The notes: generated by a model from the sequence alone, not told the origin. A stretch of DNA of 12,039 nt from Methanosarcinales archaeon (GCA_030621945.1 JAUXGS010000011.1:1-12039); one strand, 5' to 3'; positions 1-6,954 are shown, counted from the first letter of the stretch. Made by a program: numbers and translations.

Positions 1-69
1 GAGTTCATTGAGTGCGTCCTTCTGAAAAGTGCTCAGCACTAAATCATCATCTTCTATTCTTTCATTCAT
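1..69 (-). CDS. cheC: Second CheC-type phosphatase, N-terminal fragment (runs off the left edge)
   Basis: Only the first 23 codons are visible, starting at an ATG at 67-69; the rest lies beyond base 1. The fragment contains the stretch FQKDALNEL, which nearly repeats FMKDALNEL at the first active-site helix of the complete CheC next door. That helix carries the family motif D-x3-E-x2-N; here the D and E are visible and the N would fall just outside the window. The gene starts 25 bases after the upstream cheC stop and follows a purine-rich leader (AGAGGAAAAGGGGG), so it is probably cotranscribed and translated as a CheC paralogue. Several archaea carry more than one cheC in their che cluster. 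The call rests on a short match plus context; a CheX-like or truncated relative cannot be excluded. Confidence 0.7.
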   Translation of the reverse strand, partial: MNERIEDDDLVLSTFQKDALNEL

Positions 70-94
70 TTTTCTTGTTTCCCCCTTTTCCTCT

Positions 95-781
95 TTAGTT
101 CATCTCTGCTGTTGATTCAAGTACAGATAACAGGTTTTTTAGACTATCAGGGTCTGGGAATAGCAGTATATAGCCGTAGATTTTATTCACGTTCTCCTGG
201 AAATCGCACTTGAACAGGATGACGTGCTCAGTGCCATGCTCTTGTGCCACTGCTATTATCGCATATTCTACCATCGCACCCGCCATATCAAAAGCGAAAG
301 CCGGTGGGGTGGGCATCAGCGTAAACTGAAGAAGGTCTGCTATGGCACTGCAAAACGAAGAAGCCAATATGTTTCCTGTTTCCATCAACGCCGATTCCTC
401 CATCTCCGACTCTATGGTCTTTGTTTCTCCTGGTGCCCTACCGAGAAGCGCGTCAACGAGCAAAAAAGCGCTTTGTTCCGGGAACAAGACCTGTAAGTAG
501 CCCGATAATCCCCCGTCCAGCTTAACCATGTCTCCTGCAACTATTCGCTCAGCCTCTACCAGTTTTGCCGCATCCCCTATTGTGACTACCTCCACAGTTG
601 GCACTTCTATATTTATCGTCACACCTGTCATCTCTGCCAGAGCCGTTACCGCATGGCACGAGGCTATGTTACCAAGCTCATTCAGAGCATCCTTCATAAA
701 AGGACTTAGCTCACCCATTGAGTCTTCACGCTCCTGCTTGTTTCCTACACCTATATCCTCACTTATTTCATTCTTATCCAT
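95..781 (-). CDS. cheC: CheC, CheY-P phosphatase
   Basis: 228-residue protein of the CheC/CheX/FliY family, which removes phosphate from CheY-P and in many species also binds the receptor deamidase CheD. Both halves carry the CheC active-site signature [D/S]-x3-E-x2-N-x22-P. The first is D31, E35, N38, P61; the second is the S-ALM-E-TG-N helix (METGNI) followed by a proline at the expected spacing, so both sites look intact. About 25 residues of polar extension precede the first helix. I chose the ATG at 779-781 because GAGGGGAG lies 5 bases upstream. An in-frame GTG at 794-796 would overlap the cheA stop but would have no ribosome binding site. It lies 11 bases after cheA and 25 bases before a second cheC, so it is part of the tight operon end. 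Confidence 0.93.
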   Translation of the reverse strand: MDKNEISEDIGVGNKQEREDSMGELSPFMKDALNELGNIASCHAVTALAEMTGVTINIEVPTVEVVTIGDAAKLVEAERIVAGDMVKLDGGLSGYLQVLFPEQSAFLLVDALLGRAPGETKTIESEMEESALMETGNILASSFCSAIADLLQFTLMPTPPAFAFDMAGAMVEYAIIAVAQEHGTEHVILFKCDFQENVNKIYGYILLFPDPDSLKNLLSVLESTAEMN

Positions 782-786
782 TTTTT

Positions 787-794
787 CTCCCCTC
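787..794 (-). promoter_or_regulatory. Ribosome binding site of cheC (decides start)
   Basis: On the minus strand GAGGGGAG lies 5 bases upstream of the ATG at 781 and overlaps the TGA stop of cheA. It supports the ATG over the in-frame GTG at 796, which lies inside this purine stretch. Confidence 0.6.
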
Positions 795-2820
795 ACGCCA
801 GAGTTAACGAAGCGATGTCAAGTATTGGAACAACACAACCATCACCGAGAATGGTGAAGCCGCCAAGCCCCGTGGCTCCCTGCATGTGTTCATCCGGTGG
901 CTTTACCACTATCTCCTGCTGTTCCAGAGCAGTGTCCACAACTAAACCTATGCGACCTTCGCTCCTCTCCACTACGACCACAACGAATTTATCCTTATGG
1001 TTATGGCCACCATTGTTATCATTACCAAAGAGCCCAAAAAGTGATTGCACCATGACAAGAGGTAGTATAGAGCCCCGGAGCGTTATCACTGTTGCACCCT
1101 GTATCGTTTTTATATCATTTTTTAACACGCTTATAATCTCCCTTACATTTGATAATGGGATGGCATAGGTCTTATTGCATACGTCAATGAGCAATGCCTG
1201 GATGATGGCAGTAGTAAGCGGTAACTTCAAGACCATCTTCGTACCGTTACCCATTTCTGACTGTATGTCCACAAATCCGCCCAGTGCTTCTACCCTAGTC
1301 TTTACCACTTCCATGCCCACGCCTCTACCCGATACCGCGGTGGTCTTTTCTGCTGTGCTGAACCCTGGCATGAAGATAAGTTTAAAAGCATCCTCGTCAC
1401 TGAGCTTAGCGACTTCATCCGTCAACAAGAGCCCCTTGCTTACGGCTTTCTCTCTCAGTATATCTGGGTCCATACCCTTTCCGTCATCCTCCACGCTTAT
1501 CGTTACGTGTCCGGTTTCTCGCTTTGCCGCCAGCGCAATCCTGCCTTTTCTGTTTTTCCCCGCCTTCTCGCGCCCTTCCGGCAGTTCTATACCATGATCC
1601 ACGGCGTTTCTAAGCAAATGAACGATAGGATCCACTATCTCGTCCAGAACGGTTCTGTCAAGCTCTATCTCCTTGCCCTTGAGTATGAAGTCAACTTCTT
1701 TTCCCTGCGCCCGATAAAGGTCGCGAACGAGCTTCGGAAATCTGTTAAACACGTGTTCCACCGGTATCATCCGCATCTGCGTCACCTCGTATTGCAAGTC
1801 GCTTATCGTTCTTTCGACGACCGCCATCGTGCTGCCCAGCTCTTCTATTTCGTGCTCCCTGCCTATCTGAATAAGCCTGCTCTTGTTTATCACAAGTTCA
1901 CCCACGAGGTTGCTCACGCTATCCAGTTTGTCAATATTTATACGAACGCTCTTCACTGCTGCTTCTTTTCCTTTATCCTTGCTCTTGGCTACTTCCGATT
2001 TTAAATCTTTCTTCTTCTGTTCCTTTTCCTGTTCCGCAACTTCAGCCTCTACTTCTACCGCCTCGCCGCTTATTTCTACTTTTTCTAAGTCCGCAACCGA
2101 TGCAAGAGCATCCTTTATCTCATCATCGCTTATTTCCGTCACAAGAATAACCTTAAACTTAAAACCAAACTTCTCATTCTCTATATCTTCCTGCGAAGGA
2201 ACCGTTTTGACAATTTTGCCTATTTCTGCAAGGGTTTTTAACGCTAAGAAACTTCTTACGCCTTTAAAGTCGCAACTCTTGTTCACAGAAATGTTTATCT
2301 CGTATGTTTTTCCTTTTCCTTCCTCGCTTTCTACTTTCTTCTCACTGTCTTGTTTACTTTTTCCTTCATCTTTATCTGCTTTTTCCTTCTTTTCTGGTTT
2401 ATCTTCTGCGGTTTCCCCTTCACCGTTTCCCTTAACCTTATCAAGCTCAGATAGCACCTCTGAGACGTCAATGTCATCGTTTCCGTTATCTTCTATACAG
2501 ATGGTCAGTTCCTCTAACTTCGTTGAGCATTCTAATAGCATATCAATCAGTTCTGGAGTTACACCGCGGCTGCCACTCCTGAGTTCGTCCATCAGGTCTT
2601 CCATCGAGTGGCATAAGTGCTCCATGTTCATGAAGTCCATCGAAGCAGACATCCCTTTTACCGTGTGTGCCGCACGAAATGCTGCGTTTAACACTTCGAC
2701 AGCACGTTCCTCGTCCGCATCTTCGAGGTCTATCAGAGCCTGAGTAAACGCCTGCAAATGCTCTTTCGTCTCTTCTAAAAAAGCATTCAAATATTGTGAA
2801 AGGTCTATCTCAGTGCTCAT
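793..2820 (-). CDS. cheA: CheA, chemotaxis histidine kinase
   Basis: 675-residue kinase with all five CheA domains. P1 (about 1-120) has the phosphorylated His52 in AAHTVKG. P2 (about 170-250) is the CheY/CheB docking domain, set between two long Lys/Glu-rich linkers. P3 (about 291-350) is the dimerisation helix pair (VSNLVGELVINKSRL). P4 is the ATPase, with N box LLRNAVDHGIE, G1 box EDDGKGM and G2 box SGRGVGM. P5 (about 537-675) is the CheW-like receptor-coupling domain. All key residues look intact, so it should autophosphorylate and pass phosphate to the adjacent CheY and CheB. The ATG at 2818-2820 is preferred because GAGGAG sits 11 bases upstream; an in-frame GTG at 2830-2832 overlaps that box. 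The start is only 4 bases after the cheB stop, suggesting translational coupling. Confidence 0.97.
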   Translation of the reverse strand: MSTEIDLSQYLNAFLEETKEHLQAFTQALIDLEDADEERAVEVLNAAFRAAHTVKGMSASMDFMNMEHLCHSMEDLMDELRSGSRGVTPELIDMLLECSTKLEELTICIEDNGNDDIDVSEVLSELDKVKGNGEGETAEDKPEKKEKADKDEGKSKQDSEKKVESEEGKGKTYEINISVNKSCDFKGVRSFLALKTLAEIGKIVKTVPSQEDIENEKFGFKFKVILVTEISDDEIKDALASVADLEKVEISGEAVEVEAEVAEQEKEQKKKDLKSEVAKSKDKGKEAAVKSVRINIDKLDSVSNLVGELVINKSRLIQIGREHEIEELGSTMAVVERTISDLQYEVTQMRMIPVEHVFNRFPKLVRDLYRAQGKEVDFILKGKEIELDRTVLDEIVDPIVHLLRNAVDHGIELPEGREKAGKNRKGRIALAAKRETGHVTISVEDDGKGMDPDILREKAVSKGLLLTDEVAKLSDEDAFKLIFMPGFSTAEKTTAVSGRGVGMEVVKTRVEALGGFVDIQSEMGNGTKMVLKLPLTTAIIQALLIDVCNKTYAIPLSNVREIISVLKNDIKTIQGATVITLRGSILPLVMVQSLFGLFGNDNNGGHNHKDKFVVVVVERSEGRIGLVVDTALEQQEIVVKPPDEHMQGATGLGGFTILGDGCVVPILDIASLTLA

Positions 2821-2824
2821 TTTT

Positions 2825-3910
2825 TTATCCACTCCTCAAACTTTTTACGATTTCGCCTGCTATCGCGTGTAGTGGCAGGACTTTATCTATGCAGCCGAGT
2901 TTTATCGCCTCTTTTGGCATACCGAAGATGATAGACGTTTTCTCATCGCAGGCAATTGTTTTTCCACCTCGTTCTTTTATCGCTTTCATCCCCACTGCAC
3001 CGTCCTTGCCCATACCGGTAAGTATTACGCCGACCACGTTTGACCCGTAAGTCTTGGCTATGGACTGCATGGTGACGTCAACAGAAGGTCGGACGGCATT
3101 TACTTTCGGTTTCTGATTCATGTGTACCTTCCTGCTATTTAGGGTCATGTGATAATCACCTGGAGCAACGAGTGCAAAACCGTTAGTTATCGCATCTCCG
3201 TCTTCTGCCTCTTTGACGTGGACGTGTGAGTGGCTATCCAGCCGTTCGGCGAGCGATTTCGTGAAATAAGGTGGCATGTGCTGAACCACGAGCATTCCGG
3301 CCGGGATACCATCAGGGAACGCGGAAAAGATTGCGTCAAGCGATTTCGGTCCACCTGTGGAAGACCCGATGACAATCACTTTTCGGCTTATTCTACCAGG
3401 TTCTGCCGGCGGTGCCTGTGTACGAGCATAGAAATGGATAGGTGCTTCGTGTGTTCCACGACCAACGCCAATTTTGCAGGCAGACGCATGCGCACTCTTT
3501 ATCTTTGCTATAAGTTCGTCCCTCACTTTGTCTATGTCTAAAGACAGTGTGCCGGAAGGTTTTGTGACGAAGTCAAAAGCGCCATTTGCCAGTGCTTCTA
3601 ACGTAACGTCCGCGTTCTTCTTCGTGATGCCGCTAACCATTATAATGGGCGTCTTCTTCTCTGCCATTATCTGTTTTACCGCCTCAATGCCGTTCATCTT
3701 GGGCATCTCGACGTCCATCGTTATCACGTCAGGCGAAAGCGTCTTTGTTTTCGCCACTGCTTCTATGCCGTTCCTTGCCACGCCTATTACCTCTATTTCC
3801 GGCTCGGCATTGAGCATGTCAGAAATAACAACGCGCATGAACGCAGAGTCATCTACCACAAGCGCCTTTATTTTACCATTTCCACTTATTCCTTTTTCTA
3901 CGACCGTCAT
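2825..3910 (-). CDS. cheB: CheB, receptor protein-glutamate methylesterase/deamidase
   Basis: 361-residue response-regulator methylesterase that removes methyl groups from chemoreceptor glutamates when phosphorylated by CheA. The receiver domain (about 14-135) has D20/D21, phospho-acceptor D66 in ITMDVEMP, S93 in the MVSG switch strand and K117 in VTKPSG. A linker of about 40 residues leads to the esterase domain. Its catalytic triad appears as S184 (GSSTGG), H211 (VVQHMPP) and D303 (LTGMGKDGA). Length and domain order are normal for CheB. I prefer the ATG at 3908-3910, 10 bases after the cheY stop. A TTG at 3917-3919 would add three residues. Neither has a strong ribosome binding site, so translation may depend on coupling to cheY. 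Confidence 0.96.
   Translation of the reverse strand: MTVVEKGISGNGKIKALVVDDSAFMRVVISDMLNAEPEIEVIGVARNGIEAVAKTKTLSPDVITMDVEMPKMNGIEAVKQIMAEKKTPIIMVSGITKKNADVTLEALANGAFDFVTKPSGTLSLDIDKVRDELIAKIKSAHASACKIGVGRGTHEAPIHFYARTQAPPAEPGRISRKVIVIGSSTGGPKSLDAIFSAFPDGIPAGMLVVQHMPPYFTKSLAERLDSHSHVHVKEAEDGDAITNGFALVAPGDYHMTLNSRKVHMNQKPKVNAVRPSVDVTMQSIAKTYGSNVVGVILTGMGKDGAVGMKAIKERGGKTIACDEKTSIIFGMPKEAIKLGCIDKVLPLHAIAGEIVKSLRSG
2832..2837 (-). promoter_or_regulatory. Ribosome binding site of cheA (decides start)
   Basis: GAGGAG on the minus strand, 11 bases upstream of the ATG at 2820 and inside the last codons of cheB. The alternative GTG at 2832 abuts the box with no spacing, so it is unlikely to be the start. 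Confidence 0.5.
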
Positions 3911-3920
3911 TCTACACAAC

Positions 3921-4283
3921 CTACGAGCCCAATACTTTTTTTATTTCCTCTAACACCTTCGGAGCCTGGAAAGGTTTGATTATGTAACCTTTTGCTCCTG
4001 CTTTCATTGCTTCCAGCACTTTTGCCTGTTGTCCCACCGCGGTGCACATTACTATTCGTGCATCCGGGTGGCTCCGTATTATCTCTTTTGTCGCTTCGAT
4101 ACCGTCCAGTTCCGGCATGACTATGTCCATAGTCACAAGGTCTGGCTTCAACTGCGCGTATTTCTCCAGTCCTTGTACTCCGTTCTCGGCTTCTCCCACT
4201 ATTTCGTGTCCGTTTGCACCCAATATGTTCTTCACCATCATCCGCATGAATGCGGCATCATCTACCACCAATACTTTCGCCAT
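3921..4283 (-). CDS. cheY: CheY, chemotaxis response regulator
   Basis: 120-residue single-domain receiver. The acidic pair D8/D9, phospho-acceptor D53 (VTMDIVMP), switch residue T81 (MCTAVG), aromatic Y100 and conserved K103 (YIIKPF) are all in place. In archaea CheY-P acts on the archaellum motor through adaptor proteins of the CheF type, and cheF is the next gene upstream. The ATG at 4281-4283 starts the receiver fold exactly and is preceded by a full AGGAGGTGA box; a longer reading to 4334 would run through that box and into the repeat. The gap to cheF is 129 bases and holds a palindromic repeat, whereas downstream cheB follows after only 10 bases. Confidence 0.96.
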   Translation of the reverse strand: MAKVLVVDDAAFMRMMVKNILGANGHEIVGEAENGVQGLEKYAQLKPDLVTMDIVMPELDGIEATKEIIRSHPDARIVMCTAVGQQAKVLEAMKAGAKGYIIKPFQAPKVLEEIKKVLGS

Positions 4284-4293
4284 TTTTTCCCTT

Positions 4294-4302
4294 TCACCTC
4301 CT
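4294..4302 (-). promoter_or_regulatory. Strong Shine-Dalgarno box of cheY
   Basis: AGGAGGTGA on the minus strand, 10 bases before the cheY ATG, matching the anti-SD at the 3' end of archaeal 16S rRNA. It lies 6 bases beyond the end of the palindromic repeat at 4309-4400. Confidence 0.75.
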
Positions 4303-4308
4303 TTTATT

Positions 4309-4400
4309 AACCACAAGATTACACAGATTTCCACGAGACAACAAACCTACATCCCTCTTCTGTTTCTTGTGTCCTTCTCGTGGAATCTCGTGGTTTCTTT
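4309..4400 (-). repeat. Palindromic intergenic repeat, copy 1 (between cheF and cheY)
   Basis: An imperfect palindrome that recurs at 5397-5493. The outer arms AACCACAAGATT (4309-4320) and AATCTCGTGGTT (4384-4395) pair at 11 of 12 positions. The inner arms CCACGAGA (4331-4338) and TCTCGTGG (4376-4383) pair fully, with a 10-base bulge on one side. The right arm (4365-4400) matches copy 2 at 33 of 36 bases and is itself made of CACGAGA/CACAAGA-like units. It starts about 12 bases after the cheF stop and ends just before the cheY ribosome binding site. As RNA it would form a stable stem. Similar AACCAC-type repeats occur between genes in many environmental archaeal and bacterial genomes; the function is not known to me. 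Confidence 0.8.
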
Positions 4401-4412
4401 CTTTTTCCATAG

Positions 4413-5363
4413 CTACCCACCGAAAGTACCATTCTTCGAGAGGTCAACCACGTACTTTATGCCTTTCCTCGTCAGAGTTTGATTCGCAACGTCAACGATG
4501 TCCCGTTCTTTCAGGTGTTCCAGCATTGTTTTCAGATCCTCTTCGCTCATGCCAAAGGCTTCAGCAGTGGATGCGAATGCAGATTCTGCGAGGTCTAAAG
4601 CACCCGCGTACATCATTGTCACTATCTGGTTTTCCATATCCGAAAGTTTTTCATCCAGTTTATACGCACGCAGCAGTTCCATGACATGTCGTTTCAGGAC
4701 CTCAACGGTATTGCCTTTAGTAATGACGATGGAAGAAGCTACATCCGTGCTGTCCTCACCGAAATAGTCAATAGCGATGGCGCTATATTCCGTGCCTTTA
4801 TAGATACTCCTTTTTTTCTGCTCTACATTCACTATGTTGCTCCATGCGACTCGCTGATGCACGTCCCGCCCGATTATCCACAACGCGAGGTTAGATATCT
4901 TCAGAAGTCCTTTTTCCAGCTCCACGTTCTTTTCCATTGACAGTACACCACCTGCACCAGCGTGCGTAAAGTAAACGTTGAACTGGTAAGCGTTCATCCC
5001 CGTTATCAACTCGCGCTCTACATCGTTCAGTACCGGCTCATCTGCGGCGAGTTGCGTTGTGAGCAACTGTTCTGCTTCTGCTTCTGATTTAGATTCTTGT
5101 CCAGTCGAAGGCGAGTTGCCATTATTGCTGTGTTTTATGGCTAAGATACCTAGCTCTTCTCGTATTACGTCCCGTATGTTACGTAAAGGGATAGCGAAGC
5201 CTTTTTTTACACCTACTTTGCTACCCAATCCTATTTTCCCCAATATTGTATTTATTATACTGCTTCTGGAAGGCGTCTCCGTGTCGAAGACTAAAGTCCC
5301 GCGTGCGAGCACCAACGGTCCTTCCCTCCAGTTTCCTTCATCGCCAGGTAATAAGTACCGCAT
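4413..5363 (-). CDS. cheF: CheF-type archaeal chemotaxis adaptor (CheY to archaellum)
   Basis: 316-residue protein recognised as the archaea-specific CheF family (formerly DUF439), known in haloarchaea to bind CheY and archaellum accessory proteins and needed for switching. An N-terminal module (about 12-72, LVLARGTLVF to PLRNIRDVI) and a middle module (about 125-232, GLLKISNLALWIIG to VAWSNIVNV) look alike in pattern. The C-terminal part (about 240-316) resembles a winged helix: MENQIVTMMYAGALDL, then GMSEEDLKTMLEHLKERDIV, then LTRKGIKYVVDL. A polar linker (about 77-112, rich in S, E, N, Q) separates the first two modules and may be an insertion peculiar to this lineage. The ATG at 5361-5363 has a strong AGGAGGTG box. 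Copies of one palindromic repeat lie on both sides of the gene. Family assignment is from pattern recognition, not a database search. Confidence 0.85.
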   Translation of the reverse strand: MRYLLPGDEGNWREGPLVLARGTLVFDTETPSRSSIINTILGKIGLGSKVGVKKGFAIPLRNIRDVIREELGILAIKHSNNGNSPSTGQESKSEAEAEQLLTTQLAADEPVLNDVERELITGMNAYQFNVYFTHAGAGGVLSMEKNVELEKGLLKISNLALWIIGRDVHQRVAWSNIVNVEQKKRSIYKGTEYSAIAIDYFGEDSTDVASSIVITKGNTVEVLKRHVMELLRAYKLDEKLSDMENQIVTMMYAGALDLAESAFASTAEAFGMSEEDLKTMLEHLKERDIVDVANQTLTRKGIKYVVDLSKNGTFGG

Positions 5364-5376
5364 TTTTTTCCTTTTA

Positions 5377-5384
5377 CACCTCCT
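5377..5384 (-). promoter_or_regulatory. Strong Shine-Dalgarno box of cheF
   Basis: AGGAGGTG on the minus strand, 13 bases before the cheF ATG and 12 bases beyond repeat copy 2. The layout is nearly identical to the one in front of cheY. Confidence 0.7.
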
Positions 5385-5396
5385 GAACTATTTTTA

Positions 5397-5493
5397 AACC
5401 ACAGGATTACACAGATTTTTACGAGAAATAAAAGGAAACAATGAGCCAGAGTTCTGGTCTTGTGTCTATCTCGTGAAATCTCGTGGTTTCTTT
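5397..5493 (-). repeat. Palindromic intergenic repeat, copy 2 (between cheW and cheF)
   Basis: Second copy of the element at 4309-4400. The left arm AACCACAGGATT (5397-5408) pairs with AATCTCGTGGTT (5477-5488) at 10 of 12 positions, counting A-C and G-T positions as mismatches. The inner arms TTACGAGA and TCTCGTGA pair at 7 of 8. The left 22 bases and right 36 bases align well with copy 1, while the roughly 40-base centre is unrelated. So the ends are conserved and the loop is free to change. It begins about 10 bases after the cheW stop and ends upstream of the cheF ribosome binding site. Confidence 0.8.
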
Positions 5494-5503
5494 TTGGGAT
5501 TTG

Positions 5504-6028
5504 TTATGCAATCACCTCTATTCCATCACTGTCCAGCACACGCTTCAGGTCTATCAAGATGAGCAGCCGGTTAGGCAGTTTTCCCACGCCTTTTAGATAC
5601 TCGGTCCCTATTTTTTGTTTTATCATTGCAGGTACTTCGTCTATATCACTTTCTGAAAGATACGTCACCTCAGTCACAGCATCCACGTCCATTCCAACGG
5701 TATTTTTGCCCACCTCGACCACGATTACACGCTCCTGCTGGGCATCTCCGTCTTCCTTATCCGGCAGCCCTAACCGTCTTCTCAGGTCTATAACCGTGGT
5801 TATCTGTCCTCTGAGGTTAATCACGCCCCGAACGAACTCAGCAGCGTTTGGAACCACCGTAATATCTCCTTTTCTTATTATCTCACGCACTTGCGAGATG
5901 TTAACGCCGAACTCCTCGCCACCGAGCTTGAAGACTACCAGTTGCTGCTGGTGTATGCCTCCCTCCTCTGCGCCTATTGCTACATTTACCTCTGTTTTTC
6001 CTTTTTCTATATCCATCTTTTCTTCCAT
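5504..6028 (-). CDS. cheW: CheW, receptor-kinase coupling protein
   Basis: 174-residue CheW that bridges chemoreceptor tips and the P5 domain of CheA. After about 28 polar residues the CheW fold runs from LVVFKLGGEEFGVNI through VREIIRKGDITVVPNA, GVINLRGQITTVIDLRRRLG and VGMDVDAVTEV to LPNRLLILIDLKRVL, all hallmark segments of the family and at normal length. The N-terminal tail (MEEKMDIEKG onward) is extra and not conserved in the family. The ATG at 6026-6028 has a full AGGAGGTGA box. It lies between a small unknown gene upstream (54-base gap) and cheF downstream (140-base gap filled mostly by a palindromic repeat). Confidence 0.96.
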   Translation of the reverse strand: MEEKMDIEKGKTEVNVAIGAEEGGIHQQQLVVFKLGGEEFGVNISQVREIIRKGDITVVPNAAEFVRGVINLRGQITTVIDLRRRLGLPDKEDGDAQQERVIVVEVGKNTVGMDVDAVTEVTYLSESDIDEVPAMIKQKIGTEYLKGVGKLPNRLLILIDLKRVLDSDGIEVIA

Positions 6029-6037
6029 TTTGGCTCT

Positions 6038-6046
6038 TCACCTCCT
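6038..6046 (-). promoter_or_regulatory. Strong Shine-Dalgarno box of cheW
   Basis: AGGAGGTGA on the minus strand, 9 bases before the cheW ATG, fixing the start at 6028. Confidence 0.7.
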
Positions 6047-6082
6047 TTTGATTTAAAAATCAGTATTAGGGTAGATAATGTG

Positions 6083-6358
6083 TTATCTTATTATCCACCC
6101 ACCCCCCGATCCGGAATTACCTTCTGACCCATTTACCAGTTCCAGTTCCAGTAGTCGTACTTTTGCTTCTTCGTACTCGAGAAAGTTCTTCTCCACGAAT
6201 CGTATAGCCTCTGCACTCAGTTGCTCCTCTTTATTCACCAGCTTCTTGTCATGGTCAAACACTTTTATCGTGCCTTCCTCTATGTTTGTCAATACATTGT
6301 ACCTCTTTCCACTTGGCATTAGCCAGGTCCACATTCGTTCTTCTTTTTTTCCTTCCAT
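6083..6358 (-). CDS. Small unrecognised protein in the che operon
   Basis: 91-residue protein that I do not recognise. Residues about 8-42 (MWTWLMPSGKRYNVL, then GTIKVFDHDKKLV) look like three or four short beta strands. A charged helix follows (LSAEAIRFVEKNFLEYEEAKVRLLELEL), then a flexible Gly/Ser tail ending GGGWIIR. There is no signal peptide, membrane segment or cysteine, so it should be cytoplasmic. I use the ATG at 6356-6358, which has AGGAG 12 bases upstream; a TTG at 6370 would add four residues but abuts that box. It lies 45 bases after the duplicated unknown gene and 54 bases before cheW on the same strand, so it is probably cotranscribed with the che genes. A role in receptor-array assembly is only a guess from position. 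Confidence 0.7.
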   Translation of the reverse strand: MEGKKEERMWTWLMPSGKRYNVLTNIEEGTIKVFDHDKKLVNKEEQLSAEAIRFVEKNFLEYEEAKVRLLELELVNGSEGNSGSGGGWIIR

Positions 6359-6403
6359 CTTTCTTCTCAACTCCTATTTTTTATTACAAAACGCCACATC
6401 ATG

Positions 6404-6913
6404 CTAATATACACTGCCTGCGTGTAAAGGCGCCTCTACATCCATAAGATCCTCTTCTAAGTACACATCTACGGGTTCTAATACGGGTGCTATTTCTTCT
6501 GCCACTATTTGCACGACAACAGCGATTTTGCCCCTTATTTTATTCTGTATTATGTTCTGTATCTTAAAACCCTCGAATTCGTGTACTAACTCATCTATTG
6601 GTTGCAGAGTGTCCAGCACTAAGCATCCCGCAGTGTGTTTTCTATCATGCGATTCCGCCGCTGCCATATCTCCTGATTCTTCTGTCGCGATTGTTAGGTC
6701 TATCATGATATTACCGTTTTCTTCTTGCTGCGTTACCTCTTCTATCGTAATTCCCGGTGATTCACGCACTAACTCGTCTATTGATAGTAGAACGTCCAGC
6801 ATTAAACGTTCCAAGTCAATTGTGCTATCAAAAGACCCGTCTCTGGCAGGACCAATCATGCCTTTTACACCTTCTGCCACTACTTTCAGGTTTACCACAC
6901 TTTCTGTTTCCAT
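6404..6913 (-). CDS. Unrecognised protein with two tandem repeats, in the che operon
   Basis: 169-residue acidic, soluble-looking protein that I do not recognise. It contains a tandem duplication: residues 36-80 (LMLDVLLSIDELVRE, GITIEEV, then GNIMIDLTIATEE) and 97-141 (LVLDTLQPIDELVHE, GFKIQNI, then GKIAVVVQIVAEE) align without gaps at about 18 of 45 identities. Each unit reads as helix, strand, strand, with a conserved IDELV-x-E core. The segment VVNLKVVAEGV near the N-terminus resembles the last strand of the unit, so the fold may be a permuted three-part repeat. The ATG at 6911-6913 has only a weak purine stretch (AGAGAGTGAG) upstream. The gene lies 80 bases after the receptor gene and 45 before the next small gene, same strand, so an accessory role in chemotaxis is suggested by context only. 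Confidence 0.75.
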   Translation of the reverse strand: METESVVNLKVVAEGVKGMIGPARDGSFDSTIDLERLMLDVLLSIDELVRESPGITIEEVTQQEENGNIMIDLTIATEESGDMAAAESHDRKHTAGCLVLDTLQPIDELVHEFEGFKIQNIIQNKIRGKIAVVVQIVAEEIAPVLEPVDVYLEEDLMDVEAPLHAGSVY

Positions 6914-6954
6914 TTTTTCTCACTCTCTTTTTTAGTCCCGTATTGCTCCATCAT
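6892..6954 (-). other. Possible 20-codon leader ORF overlapping the start of the duplicated gene
   Basis: On the minus strand GGAGG (6955-6959) is followed directly by ATGATG and an open frame encoding MMEQYGTKKESEKKWKQKVW, then TAA. It overlaps the first 22 bases of the gene at 6404-6913 in a different frame. The downstream gene lacks a good ribosome binding site of its own, so ribosomes leaving this short frame could re-initiate there. The spacing is short (0 bases to the first ATG, 3 to the second), and the frame may be chance. Confidence 0.2.

Noticed and set aside
1883..2743. Long plus-strand open frame of 286 codons opposite cheA
   Set aside because: The Ser/Leu-rich translation is the antisense image of the CheA P1, P2 and charged linkers; cheA has all domains intact on the other strand.
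4309..5493. The two cheF-flanking repeats read as a CRISPR array or as the ends of an insertion sequence carrying cheF
   Set aside because: Only two copies exist, about 1 kb apart, with a gene between them and internal palindromes rather than regular spacers. There is no transposase in the window and no target-site duplication that I can see.
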